From the NCBI GenBank assembly GCA_000252525.1, contig JH611156.1, forward strand, positions 348,785-412,784: a DNA stretch of 64,000 nt, written 5' to 3'. Below the pieces are notes generated by a model. That model saw only the letters and a program-made list of their open reading frames with translations, was not told the DNA's origin and ran no database searches. Shown piece by piece: positions 10,348 to 19,602 of the stretch. Made by a program: the position numbers and the translations under genes. This stretch comes from SAR86 cluster bacterium SAR86A (GTDB lineage: Bacteria > Pseudomonadota > Gammaproteobacteria > Magnimaribacterales > D2472). Each line of letters opens with the position of its first letter. The first letter of the stretch is position 1.

Positions 10348-10832
10348 TGAAATATATTCTTTTTATATGGATGATAATTCCTTTAACTATTGAGTCATCA
10401 ACTTCAGAACAATTAAATGATTTTTTTGACAGTGATTTAACATTCACTCAGACAAGTTTAAACAAGAATAAAAATTTGATAGAGGAATCTGAAGGTATTT
10501 TTAAGAGGCTTGAGGATAATACGATCGTAATAGAAATATCGACACCATTTAGAGAAAATTATTTTATTGATAAAAATAAAATTGAAATTCATGACTTAGA
10601 TTTTGATCAAGTCAGAATAATCAGAAGAGAAGATATCAAGGAAAATATTTTTTTAGGATACTTAGTGGATGGCTTTGATGATTCGTACATATCCTCTGAG
10701 CTCAATGATTATGAATTTAAACTTAAGATTAATGAACAAAATATTGATCTTAAATTTATTAACAAAAATCATCTCCAAGTTAAGTTTAAAGATAATATGG
10801 ATATTAATAATTTAATAAATTTTTATAAATAA
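10347..10832 (+). CDS. lolA: Outer-membrane lipoprotein carrier LolA (divergent)
   Basis: A 161-residue protein with a GTG start and a hydrophobic signal peptide (about residues 1-18). Weak but recognisable LolA features follow: an early FTQTS segment, IFKRLEDNTIVIEISTPF as in the LolA GxFxLxRPxxFRW strand region, then alternating strands. It is shorter than typical LolA (about 180-200 mature residues), and the identification rests partly on position directly after ftsK, the conserved gammaproteobacterial place of lolA. It would carry lipoproteins across the periplasm from the LolC/D complex encoded at 61-63 kb. Confidence 0.7.
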   Translation: MKYILFIWMIIPLTIESSTSEQLNDFFDSDLTFTQTSLNKNKNLIEESEGIFKRLEDNTIVIEISTPFRENYFIDKNKIEIHDLDFDQVRIIRREDIKENIFLGYLVDGFDDSYISSELNDYEFKLKINEQNIDLKFINKNHLQVKFKDNMDINNLINFYK

Positions 10833-10833
10833 G

Positions 10834-11193
10834 ATGTTGTTAAACATAGTTATGGTTGGCCTTGGTGGAGCACTTGGAGCAGTTTCAAGATTTTTCACTA
10901 ACGAGATTTTTTCTATATATTTTCCAGACTCTTCATGGATTGCAACATTGACCGTAAATGTTATTGGATGTTTTTTTATTGGATTGGCATTAGGTTCGTT
11001 TGTTTCAAACAAAGACATATATTTTTATTTTTTCATAATAGGATTTCTTGGATCTTTTACTACGATGTCAGCATTTACTCATCAGGTTATTTTAATTTCT
11101 AATTCAAATATAATTTTTGCTGTTTCGTATATAATGCTTACAATCTTTTTGACAATTTTAGCAACTTATATTGGGGTCAGTTTTACAAAATAA
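10834..11193 (+). CDS. crcB: Fluoride channel CrcB/Fluc
   Basis: A 119-residue, four-helix protein of the Fluc family, which exports fluoride as a dual-topology dimer. It shows GGALGAVSRFF (about residues 10-20), TLTVNVIGCFFIG (about 39-51) with the conserved Asn, and GFLGSFTTMSAFT (about 70-82) with the central Na+-site/Phe-box motif. The gene sits one base after lolA and overlaps the serS start by one base. Confidence 0.93.
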   Translation: MLLNIVMVGLGGALGAVSRFFTNEIFSIYFPDSSWIATLTVNVIGCFFIGLALGSFVSNKDIYFYFFIIGFLGSFTTMSAFTHQVILISNSNIIFAVSYIMLTIFLTILATYIGVSFTK

Positions 11194-12440
11194 TGCTTGA
11201 TACAAAATTACTTAGAGAAAATTTTGATGAGGTAAAAAAATCTTTAGCTAATAGGGGCTTTGATCTTGATAAAAATCATTTTGATGAGATCGATAAGCAA
11301 AGAAAATCATTACAAATAGAAGTTGAAAACCTCCAATCTGAAAGAAAAAAACTCTCATCAGAATATGGTGAAAGAAAAAAATCTGGACAAGACACCGAAG
11401 AGATTAAAAGCAAAGTTGATAGCATTAATGCAACTTTAAAAGATAAAGAAGATGAACTTAATAATTATCTAGAGAAATTAAATGATTTTTTAATGGGTAT
11501 TCCAAACATCCCTGATGATAGTGTGCCAACCGGTAGTGACGAAAATGATAATGTTGTTATAAATAAATTTGGTGAAATATCTACAAAAAATGATTTAGAT
11601 CATTTAGAAATTACAAATGAAATAGATACTGAGTTGGCGGCTAAGTTGGCTGGTTCAAGATTTGCTGTTCTTAAGGGAGAAATTGCAAAACTGCAAAGAG
11701 CTTTAATTACATTTATGATTGATAACGCTATAAAAAATGGATACAAAGAATTTTATGTACCTTTTATGGCTAATGTTGAATCTTTAACAGGAACAGGCCA
11801 ACTACCAAAATTTGAAGAAGATCTATTCCAAAGTTCTGATAAATTATTTTTGATACCTACCGCAGAAGTACCATTAACGAATTTATTCAGAGATGAGTTT
11901 CTCAATCCAAAAGACCTACCAATAAAAGTAACATCGCATACTCCATGTTTTAGATCTGAAGCCGGCAGTTATGGCAAAGATACGCGAGGTTTAATAAGAC
12001 AACATCAGTTTGAGAAAATTGAATTAGTTCAAGTCACAAGTCCAGAAAACTCTATGGAGTGTTTAGATAATTTATTAGCAAATGCTTGTGAAATTCTTGA
12101 CCTTCTTGAACTTCCATACCAAGTTATAGAACTATGCACAGGAGATTTAGGATTTAGTTCATGTAAGACCTACGATATAGAAGTCTGGATGCCTAGCCAA
12201 AATAAATATCGAGAAATTTCTTCGTGTTCAAACTTCTCAGATTTTCAGGCTAGAAGAGCCAATATAAAGATTAAGGATGAAGGAAAAAATTATTTTGCAC
12301 ATACTATTAATGGCTCAGGTCTAGCAGTTGGTCGGACTTTGATTGCTTTAATAGAGAATAATTTTGATGGGTCTGATTCTATCAAAATACCAAAAAATCT
12401 TGAAAGTTATTTTGGTTCAAACACTATCAAAATAAATTGA
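11193..12440 (+). CDS. serS: Seryl-tRNA synthetase
   Basis: A 415-residue class II synthetase. The N-terminal long coiled-coil arm (about residues 25-105) that grips the tRNA-Ser variable arm is followed by the catalytic domain. That domain has motif 2 in FRSEAGSYGKDTRGLIRQHQF (about residues 251-271) and motif 3 in GSGLAVGRTLIALIEN (about 377-392). Length is normal. The substrate tRNA-Ser(UGA) is encoded at 49.6 kb. Confidence 0.97.
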   Translation: MLDTKLLRENFDEVKKSLANRGFDLDKNHFDEIDKQRKSLQIEVENLQSERKKLSSEYGERKKSGQDTEEIKSKVDSINATLKDKEDELNNYLEKLNDFLMGIPNIPDDSVPTGSDENDNVVINKFGEISTKNDLDHLEITNEIDTELAAKLAGSRFAVLKGEIAKLQRALITFMIDNAIKNGYKEFYVPFMANVESLTGTGQLPKFEEDLFQSSDKLFLIPTAEVPLTNLFRDEFLNPKDLPIKVTSHTPCFRSEAGSYGKDTRGLIRQHQFEKIELVQVTSPENSMECLDNLLANACEILDLLELPYQVIELCTGDLGFSSCKTYDIEVWMPSQNKYREISSCSNFSDFQARRANIKIKDEGKNYFAHTINGSGLAVGRTLIALIENNFDGSDSIKIPKNLESYFGSNTIKIN

Positions 12441-13399
12441 TAAAGAAATTATCAATCAAATCTTTTATTTTCTTAAGTGTATTTTCTGGTGTATTAACAG
12501 CTGATTCGTATAAATTTGGAGTTGGGTCTTGCCTTGATCAGGATTTTCCACAACCAATATGGAATCAGATTGAAGAAGAAGATTTAAATTACTTCATTTT
12601 TTTGGGAGATAACGTATATGGAGATGTCCCCAGTGGATCACTTTGGAAACTCCCACGGGCATATAAAAAACAAAAGAAATTATTTCCTGATTTTTTAAGT
12701 GAAATTGAAAAATTTGCTATATGGGATGACCATGATTATGGAAAAAATGATGGTGGTAGTGAATATAGACATAAAGAAAAAGCACAAAGATTATTTTTGG
12801 ATTTTTGGCAAATTCCAAAAGATGATGTCAGGCAAAGTAGAGAAGGTATATATTTTTCAAAAGATGCTAACTTTTTTGATAAAACTTTTAAATTGATTTT
12901 CCTTGATACAAGATATTTTAGGTCTAATTTAACAACTATTAATGGCGATTATGTTCAAAATAAGAATCCTGATGCAACTATTCTTGGATACGATCAATGG
13001 CAATGGCTTGAGCAAGAATTAAATAAAGATTTTGATTTTTTAATTATTTTTAGCTCAATTCAAATTCTTGCTGAGGATCATGAATATGAAAAATGGTCTA
13101 ATTTTCCGCTTGAAAGAGATAAACTCTTAAATTTAATCAATAATTATAAAGATAATACATTACTTTTTTCTGGTGACAGGCATCGCGCAGGAATATATAA
13201 AAAAAATAATTTATTTGAGATTACAGCTTCATCAATGAATAAACCTGGTTCATCATTTGTTGAAACAGATAAATATCTGATTGGAGAAACTTATCCTCAA
13301 GAGAATTTTGTTTTCATGGAAGTCTTTGAGAAAACCATATATGTTGGAATTAAGGACATGTATGGCAATACATTGAATTCAATTTCTGTTAATTATTAA
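12437..13399 (+). CDS. Secreted PhoD-like metallophosphatase
   Basis: A 320-residue protein starting with TTG inside the serS stop (TTGA overlap), so translation is coupled. A signal peptide (about residues 1-21, ending GVLTA) precedes a PhoD-type phosphodiesterase/alkaline phosphatase core: GSCLDQ, FIFLGDNVYGD (about 52-62), WDDHDYGKNDGG (about 96-107), LDTRYFR and FSGDRHRAG (about 249-257), with the expected metal ligands D, N, H and D. It is shorter than classical PhoD (over 500 residues) and matches the compact bacterial family. It probably frees phosphate from organic esters in the periplasm. Confidence 0.85.
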   Translation: MIKKLSIKSFIFLSVFSGVLTADSYKFGVGSCLDQDFPQPIWNQIEEEDLNYFIFLGDNVYGDVPSGSLWKLPRAYKKQKKLFPDFLSEIEKFAIWDDHDYGKNDGGSEYRHKEKAQRLFLDFWQIPKDDVRQSREGIYFSKDANFFDKTFKLIFLDTRYFRSNLTTINGDYVQNKNPDATILGYDQWQWLEQELNKDFDFLIIFSSIQILAEDHEYEKWSNFPLERDKLLNLINNYKDNTLLFSGDRHRAGIYKKNNLFEITASSMNKPGSSFVETDKYLIGETYPQENFVFMEVFEKTIYVGIKDMYGNTLNSISVNY

Positions 13400-13562
13400 A
13401 AAGTTTCTTTAATTTCATCAATATTTTCGAATTTTGCATTATTTTTGTCAGCAATTTGTGTCATTTGTTACAAACACGTAATTTTTTTCAGAATATTGTC
13501 CTATGCTATGTATAAATTTGTAAATCTGGATTAGAATCTAGTAAGTGAATAATTATTAACTC

Positions 13563-13569
13563 GAGAGGA
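13563..13569 (+). promoter_or_regulatory. Strong ribosome binding site of the Oar-like receptor
   Basis: GAGAGGA ends four bases before the ATG at 13574 and fixes the start. It is one of the best Shine-Dalgarno matches in the window, fitting high expression of an outer-membrane receptor. The rest of the 174-base gap contains a plausible TATAAA near 13510 but no confident -35 hexamer. Confidence 0.6.
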
Positions 13570-13573
13570 TACA

Positions 13574-16500
13574 ATGAAAAAAATTCTACTAGCGTTTTTA
13601 CCTGTATTATTACTAACAACATCTTTATCTGCGAACGTTGATACAACAGCAAGGATAAAAGGTACTGTTAATGTTTCTGGCGCATCTGTTGAAGCAACAC
13701 ATACCCCAACAAACACTACTAAAACTGTTGTAAGTTCTGCATCAGGTAACTTTAATATTAACTTTCTTCCAATAGGTGGACCTTACAAAATTAAGATTTC
13801 AAAAACTGGATATGCTACACAAACTATTGATGTTATGAGTCTAACAGTTGCAGAACCTCTTAAGATTGCTGTTAATCTTATTGCTGATGATATTGATGAA
13901 GTTCAAGTAATAGCATCTAAGGTTAGCACTTCAAAAGTAAACAGCGGTTCAGTTTTATCTAGTGAAAGAATTGCAAGCATACCAACTATTACAAGGAACA
14001 TTGCTGATTATCTTAAATTTGACCCTAGAGTCAGTGTGAATGGTGCCAACGCAAGAAGCACCGAGATCTCTGTATTAGGTAAAAATTCAAGACTTAATGA
14101 CTTTACCATTGACGGTGTTAGCTTCAATGATGCATTTGGTTTAAATGATAGTGGTTTTGCTACTATGAAAAATCCAATCAGTATTGATTTTGTTGATGAG
14201 ATTACTGTTGACATAACTCCATATGATGTTTCAAAAGGTAATGCAACAGGTGGAACAATTACAGCTGTAACCAAAGCTGGTACAAATGAATTCCATGGCT
14301 CTGTCTACACAACACAAAGGGATAAAAGTAATGTTGGTGATTTGCCAAATGGTGAAGAATATTCAGATTTTGATGAAGAAGCACTAGCAATAACTTTATC
14401 AGGACCAATAATTAAAGATAAGTTATTCTTCTTTATTGGTTATGAAGAAAGTGAGGACACACGTCCTAGTCTATGGGGAACATCAGACTCAAACGCTACA
14501 AACAAATGGGGTACTTCATCACAGACCATGGATGCAGTTGCTAAGCATATGTTAGATACATATGGTTATACAGCTGGTTCATATAACAGTATTACTTTTC
14601 CAACTACTCAAGAACAATTATTGGTTAAGTTAAATGGAAACATAAATGATAATCATGCAGCAGAGTTGATTTATCAGGTTACTGAAGATTCTTTCTACTC
14701 TAACTATGATAGTTCTGCAAATCCTGTGTTTTCAAATAACTATTATGAAATTCCACCTGAAACTGATAGGGTGACACTCAATATTTATTCAGATTGGACT
14801 GATCGTTTTTCAACTAGAATCAGATTCAGTGATCGTTTCTTCGAGCAAGATGCTAATTCAGGTGATGGTGGATATGGAGGTTTAATGCCTGAGTTCCACA
14901 TATATGGGCTGCCTAACAGAGAAATAATCTATGTAGGTGCGGATAGGTATAGAGGACATAACTTGATTGAAGTTGATCAGCAGTTAATGTCAATTAAGGG
15001 TAACCTTGATTTAGATGATCACTACATTACTTTTGGATATGAAACTGATTCATCCTCAATCTACAACTCTTTTATAAACAGATACACAGGTGAACTGAAT
15101 TTCAGCAGTCTTGATGATTTCTATGCAGGAAACTACAACAGAGTTGAAGTATTTGCTGTATCTATTGATTCAGGCGGACCTTATTCTTTAGTTAGAGATG
15201 ATCCTGCATTACCTGCAGCTCGATTCGATATCGATGAGACTATTATGTACATTCAGGACGAGTGGCAAGTTAGTGATACATTATCGCTTGTATTTGGTGT
15301 AAGACATTATGATTTTGATATACCACAACAAACTCTATTAAATACATCATATGAATCTAAATTTGGATTCAGAAATAATGCGACTGTAAGCTACACAATT
15401 ACACAACCAAGATTCTCGTTTGACATGGATGTGTCTGATTCACTCTTTGGCGATAGTGATAAGGTTGTTGCAGCATCTTTAACTGGTGGATATGGATTAT
15501 TTCATGGAAGACTACCTAAAGTATTCTTTAGTAACGGTTTTGGAAGAAGTAGTGTAGATTCTTTTTACAGTAGATTCGGTGGTGGTGGACCATCATCTGC
15601 TTGTGCTGGCCCAATACCAAATTTATCATCTGGTGCTGTTACAGGGGTAACAGATCCAAGATTCTTCTGGTATAGAAGTGCAGCATCAACTTGTGCACTT
15701 AAAGGAGCATCATCCAACTGGTATGGATACACTCATGGAACAGATCCTGACTTTGAAGGACCTTCTACCTGGAGAGGAAATCTTAAGTTAGACATGCTTA
15801 CTGCAAGTGGTTACGACATTTCTTTAGAATATAACAGAGATACTGTTAGAAAAGATGTTGATTTTAAAGACTACAGTTATTCAGAAAGATCAGTACTAGC
15901 TGATGGACGTCCTGTAACTTCAAGTAGAGAAAATACCTATATTACTAATACTACTTTTGGTGGAGGATACTCATTTACAACTGCTGTTCAGAAAGGATTT
16001 GAAAATGGAGTTGAGTTCTACTTTGGTTATACAAATATGGAACAAAGAGATGTTGCTGCTATGACATCAGCTCAACACAGTTCTTCATATGGTTATCAAC
16101 CAAGAGGCTATGGTGAGATTGTTCCTGCAGCAAGATCATCGTTTATGAATGAACATAAGTTTGTTCTAGCATTGTCCTATACAACTCAAATAATTGGAGA
16201 TAACGATACTACATTCTCATTATTAGGAATTAGAAAATCGGGAGAACCACACAGTATTACTTTCGGTGGTGATTCATTTAACGGAAGTGGAAGAGATGGT
16301 TATGACTTAGCATACATTCCAACAGGCGTTAACGATCCTAATGTGGTATTTGCATCTGCAGATGTTGCTAATGAGGTTATGGCATTTGTAAATTCAAAAG
16401 GATGTATCTCAGCATATGCTGGTACTATTATCCCGAGAAATACTTGTGATAATCCATGGCAAGGTAGAATAGATCTAAGAATTACTCAAGAAATTAAGCT

Positions 16501-16747
16501 TGGTGATAATGGACATAAACTAGTCGGTTATTTTGACATTCAAAATTTATATAATCTACTATCAAACTCAAGAGGTTGGGCTCAAGAAGTTAACTACAAC
16601 GTTAGCAGAGCTATTGATATCGATGGAGCTGATAGCAGTGGTAGATATTTAATTAGTGGTGTTGATACTGACGATAGTTATTTCTATTCAACTGCTAATG
16701 GACAATCAATGTGGCAAATCAACTTTGGTCTAGCTTATAGATTTTAA
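13574..16747 (+). CDS. Oar-like TonB-dependent outer-membrane receptor
   Basis: A 1057-residue protein. Signal peptide residues 1-20 (ending SLSAN) precede a carboxypeptidase-regulatory-like beta domain (about 25-105; IKGTVNVSGASVEATHT, then GPYKIKISKTGY). A plug domain follows (about 115-225, with GKNSRLNDFTIDGVSFND) and a 22-strand barrel ending in an aromatic residue (GLAYRF). This layout is typical of Oar/SusC-like receptors that import large or peptidic substrates using ExbB/ExbD/TonB energy. The cysteines around residues 676 and 701 may form a disulphide in an outer loop. Substrate unknown. Confidence 0.9.
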   Translation: MKKILLAFLPVLLLTTSLSANVDTTARIKGTVNVSGASVEATHTPTNTTKTVVSSASGNFNINFLPIGGPYKIKISKTGYATQTIDVMSLTVAEPLKIAVNLIADDIDEVQVIASKVSTSKVNSGSVLSSERIASIPTITRNIADYLKFDPRVSVNGANARSTEISVLGKNSRLNDFTIDGVSFNDAFGLNDSGFATMKNPISIDFVDEITVDITPYDVSKGNATGGTITAVTKAGTNEFHGSVYTTQRDKSNVGDLPNGEEYSDFDEEALAITLSGPIIKDKLFFFIGYEESEDTRPSLWGTSDSNATNKWGTSSQTMDAVAKHMLDTYGYTAGSYNSITFPTTQEQLLVKLNGNINDNHAAELIYQVTEDSFYSNYDSSANPVFSNNYYEIPPETDRVTLNIYSDWTDRFSTRIRFSDRFFEQDANSGDGGYGGLMPEFHIYGLPNREIIYVGADRYRGHNLIEVDQQLMSIKGNLDLDDHYITFGYETDSSSIYNSFINRYTGELNFSSLDDFYAGNYNRVEVFAVSIDSGGPYSLVRDDPALPAARFDIDETIMYIQDEWQVSDTLSLVFGVRHYDFDIPQQTLLNTSYESKFGFRNNATVSYTITQPRFSFDMDVSDSLFGDSDKVVAASLTGGYGLFHGRLPKVFFSNGFGRSSVDSFYSRFGGGGPSSACAGPIPNLSSGAVTGVTDPRFFWYRSAASTCALKGASSNWYGYTHGTDPDFEGPSTWRGNLKLDMLTASGYDISLEYNRDTVRKDVDFKDYSYSERSVLADGRPVTSSRENTYITNTTFGGGYSFTTAVQKGFENGVEFYFGYTNMEQRDVAAMTSAQHSSSYGYQPRGYGEIVPAARSSFMNEHKFVLALSYTTQIIGDNDTTFSLLGIRKSGEPHSITFGGDSFNGSGRDGYDLAYIPTGVNDPNVVFASADVANEVMAFVNSKGCISAYAGTIIPRNTCDNPWQGRIDLRITQEIKLGDNGHKLVGYFDIQNLYNLLSNSRGWAQEVNYNVSRAIDIDGADSSGRYLISGVDTDDSYFYSTANGQSMWQINFGLAYRF

Positions 16748-16768
16748 ACATTGATATTAAATGACATG

Positions 16769-16795
16769 AGGGCAGTTTATACTGCCCTTTTTTTT
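16769..16795 (+). terminator. Rho-independent terminator after the Oar-like receptor
   Basis: AGGGCAGT (16769-16776) pairs with ACTGCCCT (16781-16788) around TTAT, followed by a run of T. It ends the receptor transcript 22 bases after its stop. Confidence 0.9.
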
Positions 16796-16809
16796 GTTAA
16801 AATTTATAA

Positions 16810-17712
16810 ATGACTAATCAAGTTCCAGAACTTTCTTTTAAAGATATTGAAAAGGGAGATACTTTTTCAATAAATATATTAAAGGATGCATTATCAAACC
16901 ATGGTTTTTTTTCAATTACTGATCATGGTCTTTCACAAGATCTAATTGACAGATGTTACGCTTGTTCAAAGGATTTCTTCGATTTAGATTTTCAAGAAAA
17001 AGAGGCCTATAGTTCCGTTGGTTCTAAAGGAGCCAGGGGGTATACACCAAAAGGAATTGAGACCGCTGTTGGTGAAAAAATTGCTGATCAAAAAGAATTC
17101 TGGCATCACGGACCTGTAATTGATGATTCTTATGATAAAAAAATTCCTCCAAATATCTATATAAATGAAGTACCAAATTTTAATGAGAATTTTGACCAAC
17201 TTTATAATGAACTTCATAAAATTGGATCAAGAGTTCTATCTGTAATATCTTTATCACTTGGCCTAGATAAAGACTATTTTTCGCCATGGATTGATAAAGG
17301 AAATTCACTTTTAAGATCAATTCATTATCCGCCAGTGCAAGGAAATACAAACCCACATAGAGCAAGAGCGCATACAGATATAAATCTAATAACTTTATTA
17401 ATTGGTGCTGAGGAGGGTGGACTAGAAGTACTAAATAAAGACGGATCATGGATTAAAGTTGAACCAAGTTCGAATGCAATAGTATGTAATATTGGAGATA
17501 TGATGCAATTAGTTACTGATAAACAGCTTGTAAGTACTACTCATAGGGTTATTCAAGACTTAGAACAAGAATCTAAAGCAAGATACAGTATTCCTTTTTT
17601 TCTTCATCCAGCACCATCAATTAATCTAAAATCAGTTTTTAGAGAAAATGATGATGGAATATTGGCTGATGATTTCCTTGATGAGAGACTCAAAGCTATT
17701 AAGCTATACTAA
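16810..17712 (+). CDS. 2-oxoglutarate/Fe(II)-dependent oxygenase, isopenicillin N synthase-like family
   Basis: A 300-residue cytoplasmic protein. An N-terminal DIOX_N region (GFFSITDHGLSQDLIDRCY, about residues 32-50) is followed by the catalytic jelly-roll: iron ligands H188 and D190 (AHTDINLITLL) and H245 (TTHRVI), and R258 in RYSIPFF for 2-oxoglutarate. All catalytic residues are present. The family oxidises many small molecules, and the substrate cannot be told from sequence. The nucleoside transporter starts six bases downstream, so a nucleobase/nucleoside or other imported solute is one possibility. Confidence 0.85.
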   Translation: MTNQVPELSFKDIEKGDTFSINILKDALSNHGFFSITDHGLSQDLIDRCYACSKDFFDLDFQEKEAYSSVGSKGARGYTPKGIETAVGEKIADQKEFWHHGPVIDDSYDKKIPPNIYINEVPNFNENFDQLYNELHKIGSRVLSVISLSLGLDKDYFSPWIDKGNSLLRSIHYPPVQGNTNPHRARAHTDINLITLLIGAEEGGLEVLNKDGSWIKVEPSSNAIVCNIGDMMQLVTDKQLVSTTHRVIQDLEQESKARYSIPFFLHPAPSINLKSVFRENDDGILADDFLDERLKAIKLY

Positions 17713-17718
17713 TTTATT

Positions 17719-18975
17719 ATGGATATTTTATACATCATACAAATCCTAATTGGATTTGTTGGTTTAGTTTTGATTGCTTTTCCTTTTTCATCAAACATAA
17801 AGATTATTAATTACAGACACATTATTTATGCAATATTATTCCAACTAGTTCTTGCATTTATTTTAATAAAAATACCTGTAATAACTAATTTATTTTCTTA
17901 TTTGGCTGATGGTGTTGCTGCACTTCAAGTTGCAACAGGAAAGGGTACAGAATTTGTATTTGGTTATCTTGGTGGTGGCGCTTTGCCATACGAATTATCA
18001 CAAAAAGGATCGGCCTTAATATTTGCCTTTTCTATTCTTCCGTTCATTATCGTTATGTCATCCATTACAGCTACGCTTTGGTATTGGGGTATTTTGCCAT
18101 TTATTGTTAACGTTTTTTCCAAAATTTGTCAGAAACTATTCAATATCGGTGGACCTATAGGCTTAGGTGCTGCTGCAAATGTTATTGTTGGACAGGTAGA
18201 GGCCCCGTTATTAATAAGGCCGTACCTTGCAAAACTATCTAATAAAGAACTACTAATATTAATGACCGCAGGCATGTCTACCGTTGCAGGTTCAATAATG
18301 GTTGCGCTTGTAAGTATGTTACAAATTCAATTTAATGATTTAAATTTAATTCAACACTTTCTAACTGCTTCAATTTTATCGGTTCCAGCTGCAATACTTT
18401 TTGCAAACGTGTTAATGCCATCTAATGAAGTAACTGATTTTGAAGGAGATGAAACTCCAAAGATTTATGAAAATACAATGGATGCAATTACTAAAGGCAC
18501 TAGAGATGGAACTGATATTGCCATTGGAGTGGGGTCAATTTTAATAGTTTTTATAGCTTTGGTTTATCTTGTTGATTCATTACTGGGAATATTTTCTATT
18601 GGTAGTCAAAGTCTGTCTCTTCAAATGATACTAGGTTATCTTTTTGCACCAATTGCATGGTTGATGGGTGTTCCTTGGGATGAAGCAATAGTATCTGGAA
18701 AATTACTCGGCATAAAGACAGCACTTAATGAATTCGTTGCATATGCCGAGCTCGCAAATTTACAAGATGGTATCTTGTCTGATAGATCTAAATTAATTAC
18801 TCTTTATGGATTATGTGGTTTTGCTAACTTCTCATCTGTTGGAATTCTTGTTTCTGGTATAGGTGCAATGTCACCTGAAAGAAAACCAGATTTGATTAAA
18901 GTTTCACTGAGGGCGTTGATTGGAGCCACCCTTGCATCATGTATGACTGGAACGGTAATAGCTGTCTTTATTTAG
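17719..18975 (+). CDS. nupC: Concentrative nucleoside transporter (CNT/NupC family)
   Basis: A 418-residue inner-membrane symporter. It shows the CNT gate region and the signature GQVEAPLLIRPYLAKLS (about residues 157-173), MSTVAGSIM, and the C-terminal GFANFSSVGILVSG (about 372-385). It should import nucleosides with Na+ or H+. It is co-directional with the 2OG oxygenase (6-base gap). Its TAG stop is shared with the opposing tspO gene. Confidence 0.92.
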   Translation: MDILYIIQILIGFVGLVLIAFPFSSNIKIINYRHIIYAILFQLVLAFILIKIPVITNLFSYLADGVAALQVATGKGTEFVFGYLGGGALPYELSQKGSALIFAFSILPFIIVMSSITATLWYWGILPFIVNVFSKICQKLFNIGGPIGLGAAANVIVGQVEAPLLIRPYLAKLSNKELLILMTAGMSTVAGSIMVALVSMLQIQFNDLNLIQHFLTASILSVPAAILFANVLMPSNEVTDFEGDETPKIYENTMDAITKGTRDGTDIAIGVGSILIVFIALVYLVDSLLGIFSIGSQSLSLQMILGYLFAPIAWLMGVPWDEAIVSGKLLGIKTALNEFVAYAELANLQDGILSDRSKLITLYGLCGFANFSSVGILVSGIGAMSPERKPDLIKVSLRALIGATLASCMTGTVIAVFI

Positions 18976-19418
18976 TTATTTATAACTATAAATAAATTTA
19001 AATACGAAGCAAACAACAACCAAAGAATGTATGGTACATATAGCAATCCAGCTAATTTATCCATTTTTAGTACTTTATAAACAATATTAATATTTATATA
19101 AATTAAGAGCCATATATCAATTAGTGAAATAAGTGGTAAATGAAAAGAGAAGAATAGCCATGACCAGATTGCATTTAAAAATAATTGAACGTAAAAAAGA
19201 TTTTTTATTATCTCAAATGTTCTCCATGCTGTAATACCCATTAGTAAATACAATATAGGCCAAACAATTCCAAATACATATCCTGGAGGATTTAAATCAG
19301 ACTTAATAAGTCCTTGATACCACATATCAGTTCCAGTATTTGCAGACGCAAAACTTCCAACAATTAGTGTTAATGGGATAAGTAATACAAGATTTGCTTT
19401 TGAATTGAGTCTGAACAT
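18972..19418 (-). CDS. tspO: TspO/MBR family tryptophan-rich sensory protein
   Basis: A five-helix membrane protein with the conserved WYQGLIKSDLNPPGYVFGIVWP stretch (about residues 32-53), and YLLMGITAWR in helix 2. TspO proteins bind porphyrins and affect tetrapyrrole and stress responses. The ATG at 19418 overlaps the stop of the upstream 47-residue gene (TGATG), favouring it over a GTG one codon earlier. The 3' end shares four bases with nupC. Confidence 0.9.
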   Translation of the reverse strand: MFRLNSKANLVLLIPLTLIVGSFASANTGTDMWYQGLIKSDLNPPGYVFGIVWPILYLLMGITAWRTFEIIKNLFYVQLFLNAIWSWLFFSFHLPLISLIDIWLLIYININIVYKVLKMDKLAGLLYVPYILWLLFASYLNLFIVINN

Positions 19419-19561
19419 CACCTTTTTCTAAAGAATCTGCTAATAGTATTAGAGATATCTCTAAAAAGGTTTGAGCCTTTAGGCCTTGCTTCAATAAAAA
19501 TATAAAAGCCTACAAAGGCTAGTGAAATAAAGAAAACCCAAACTGCGTCGTATTCACCCAT
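19418..19561 (-). CDS. Small membrane protein (47 residues) coupled to TspO
   Basis: An ATG at 19561 opens 48 codons. The product begins MGEYDAVWVFFISL, has one hydrophobic helix (about residues 7-23, WVFFISLAFVGFYIFIE) and a basic tail ending ISRFFRKR. Its TGA overlaps the tspO ATG. The inner end of its reading frame (AGAAAAAGG) supplies a ribosome site for tspO. No family recognised. The tight coupling suggests a TspO-related or translational-leader role. Confidence 0.5.
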   Translation of the reverse strand: MGEYDAVWVFFISLAFVGFYIFIEARPKGSNLFRDISNTISRFFRKR

Positions 19562-19602
19562 ATGTTAATTATAATTGGATTAAAGTATTTAACCTATTTA
19601 AA

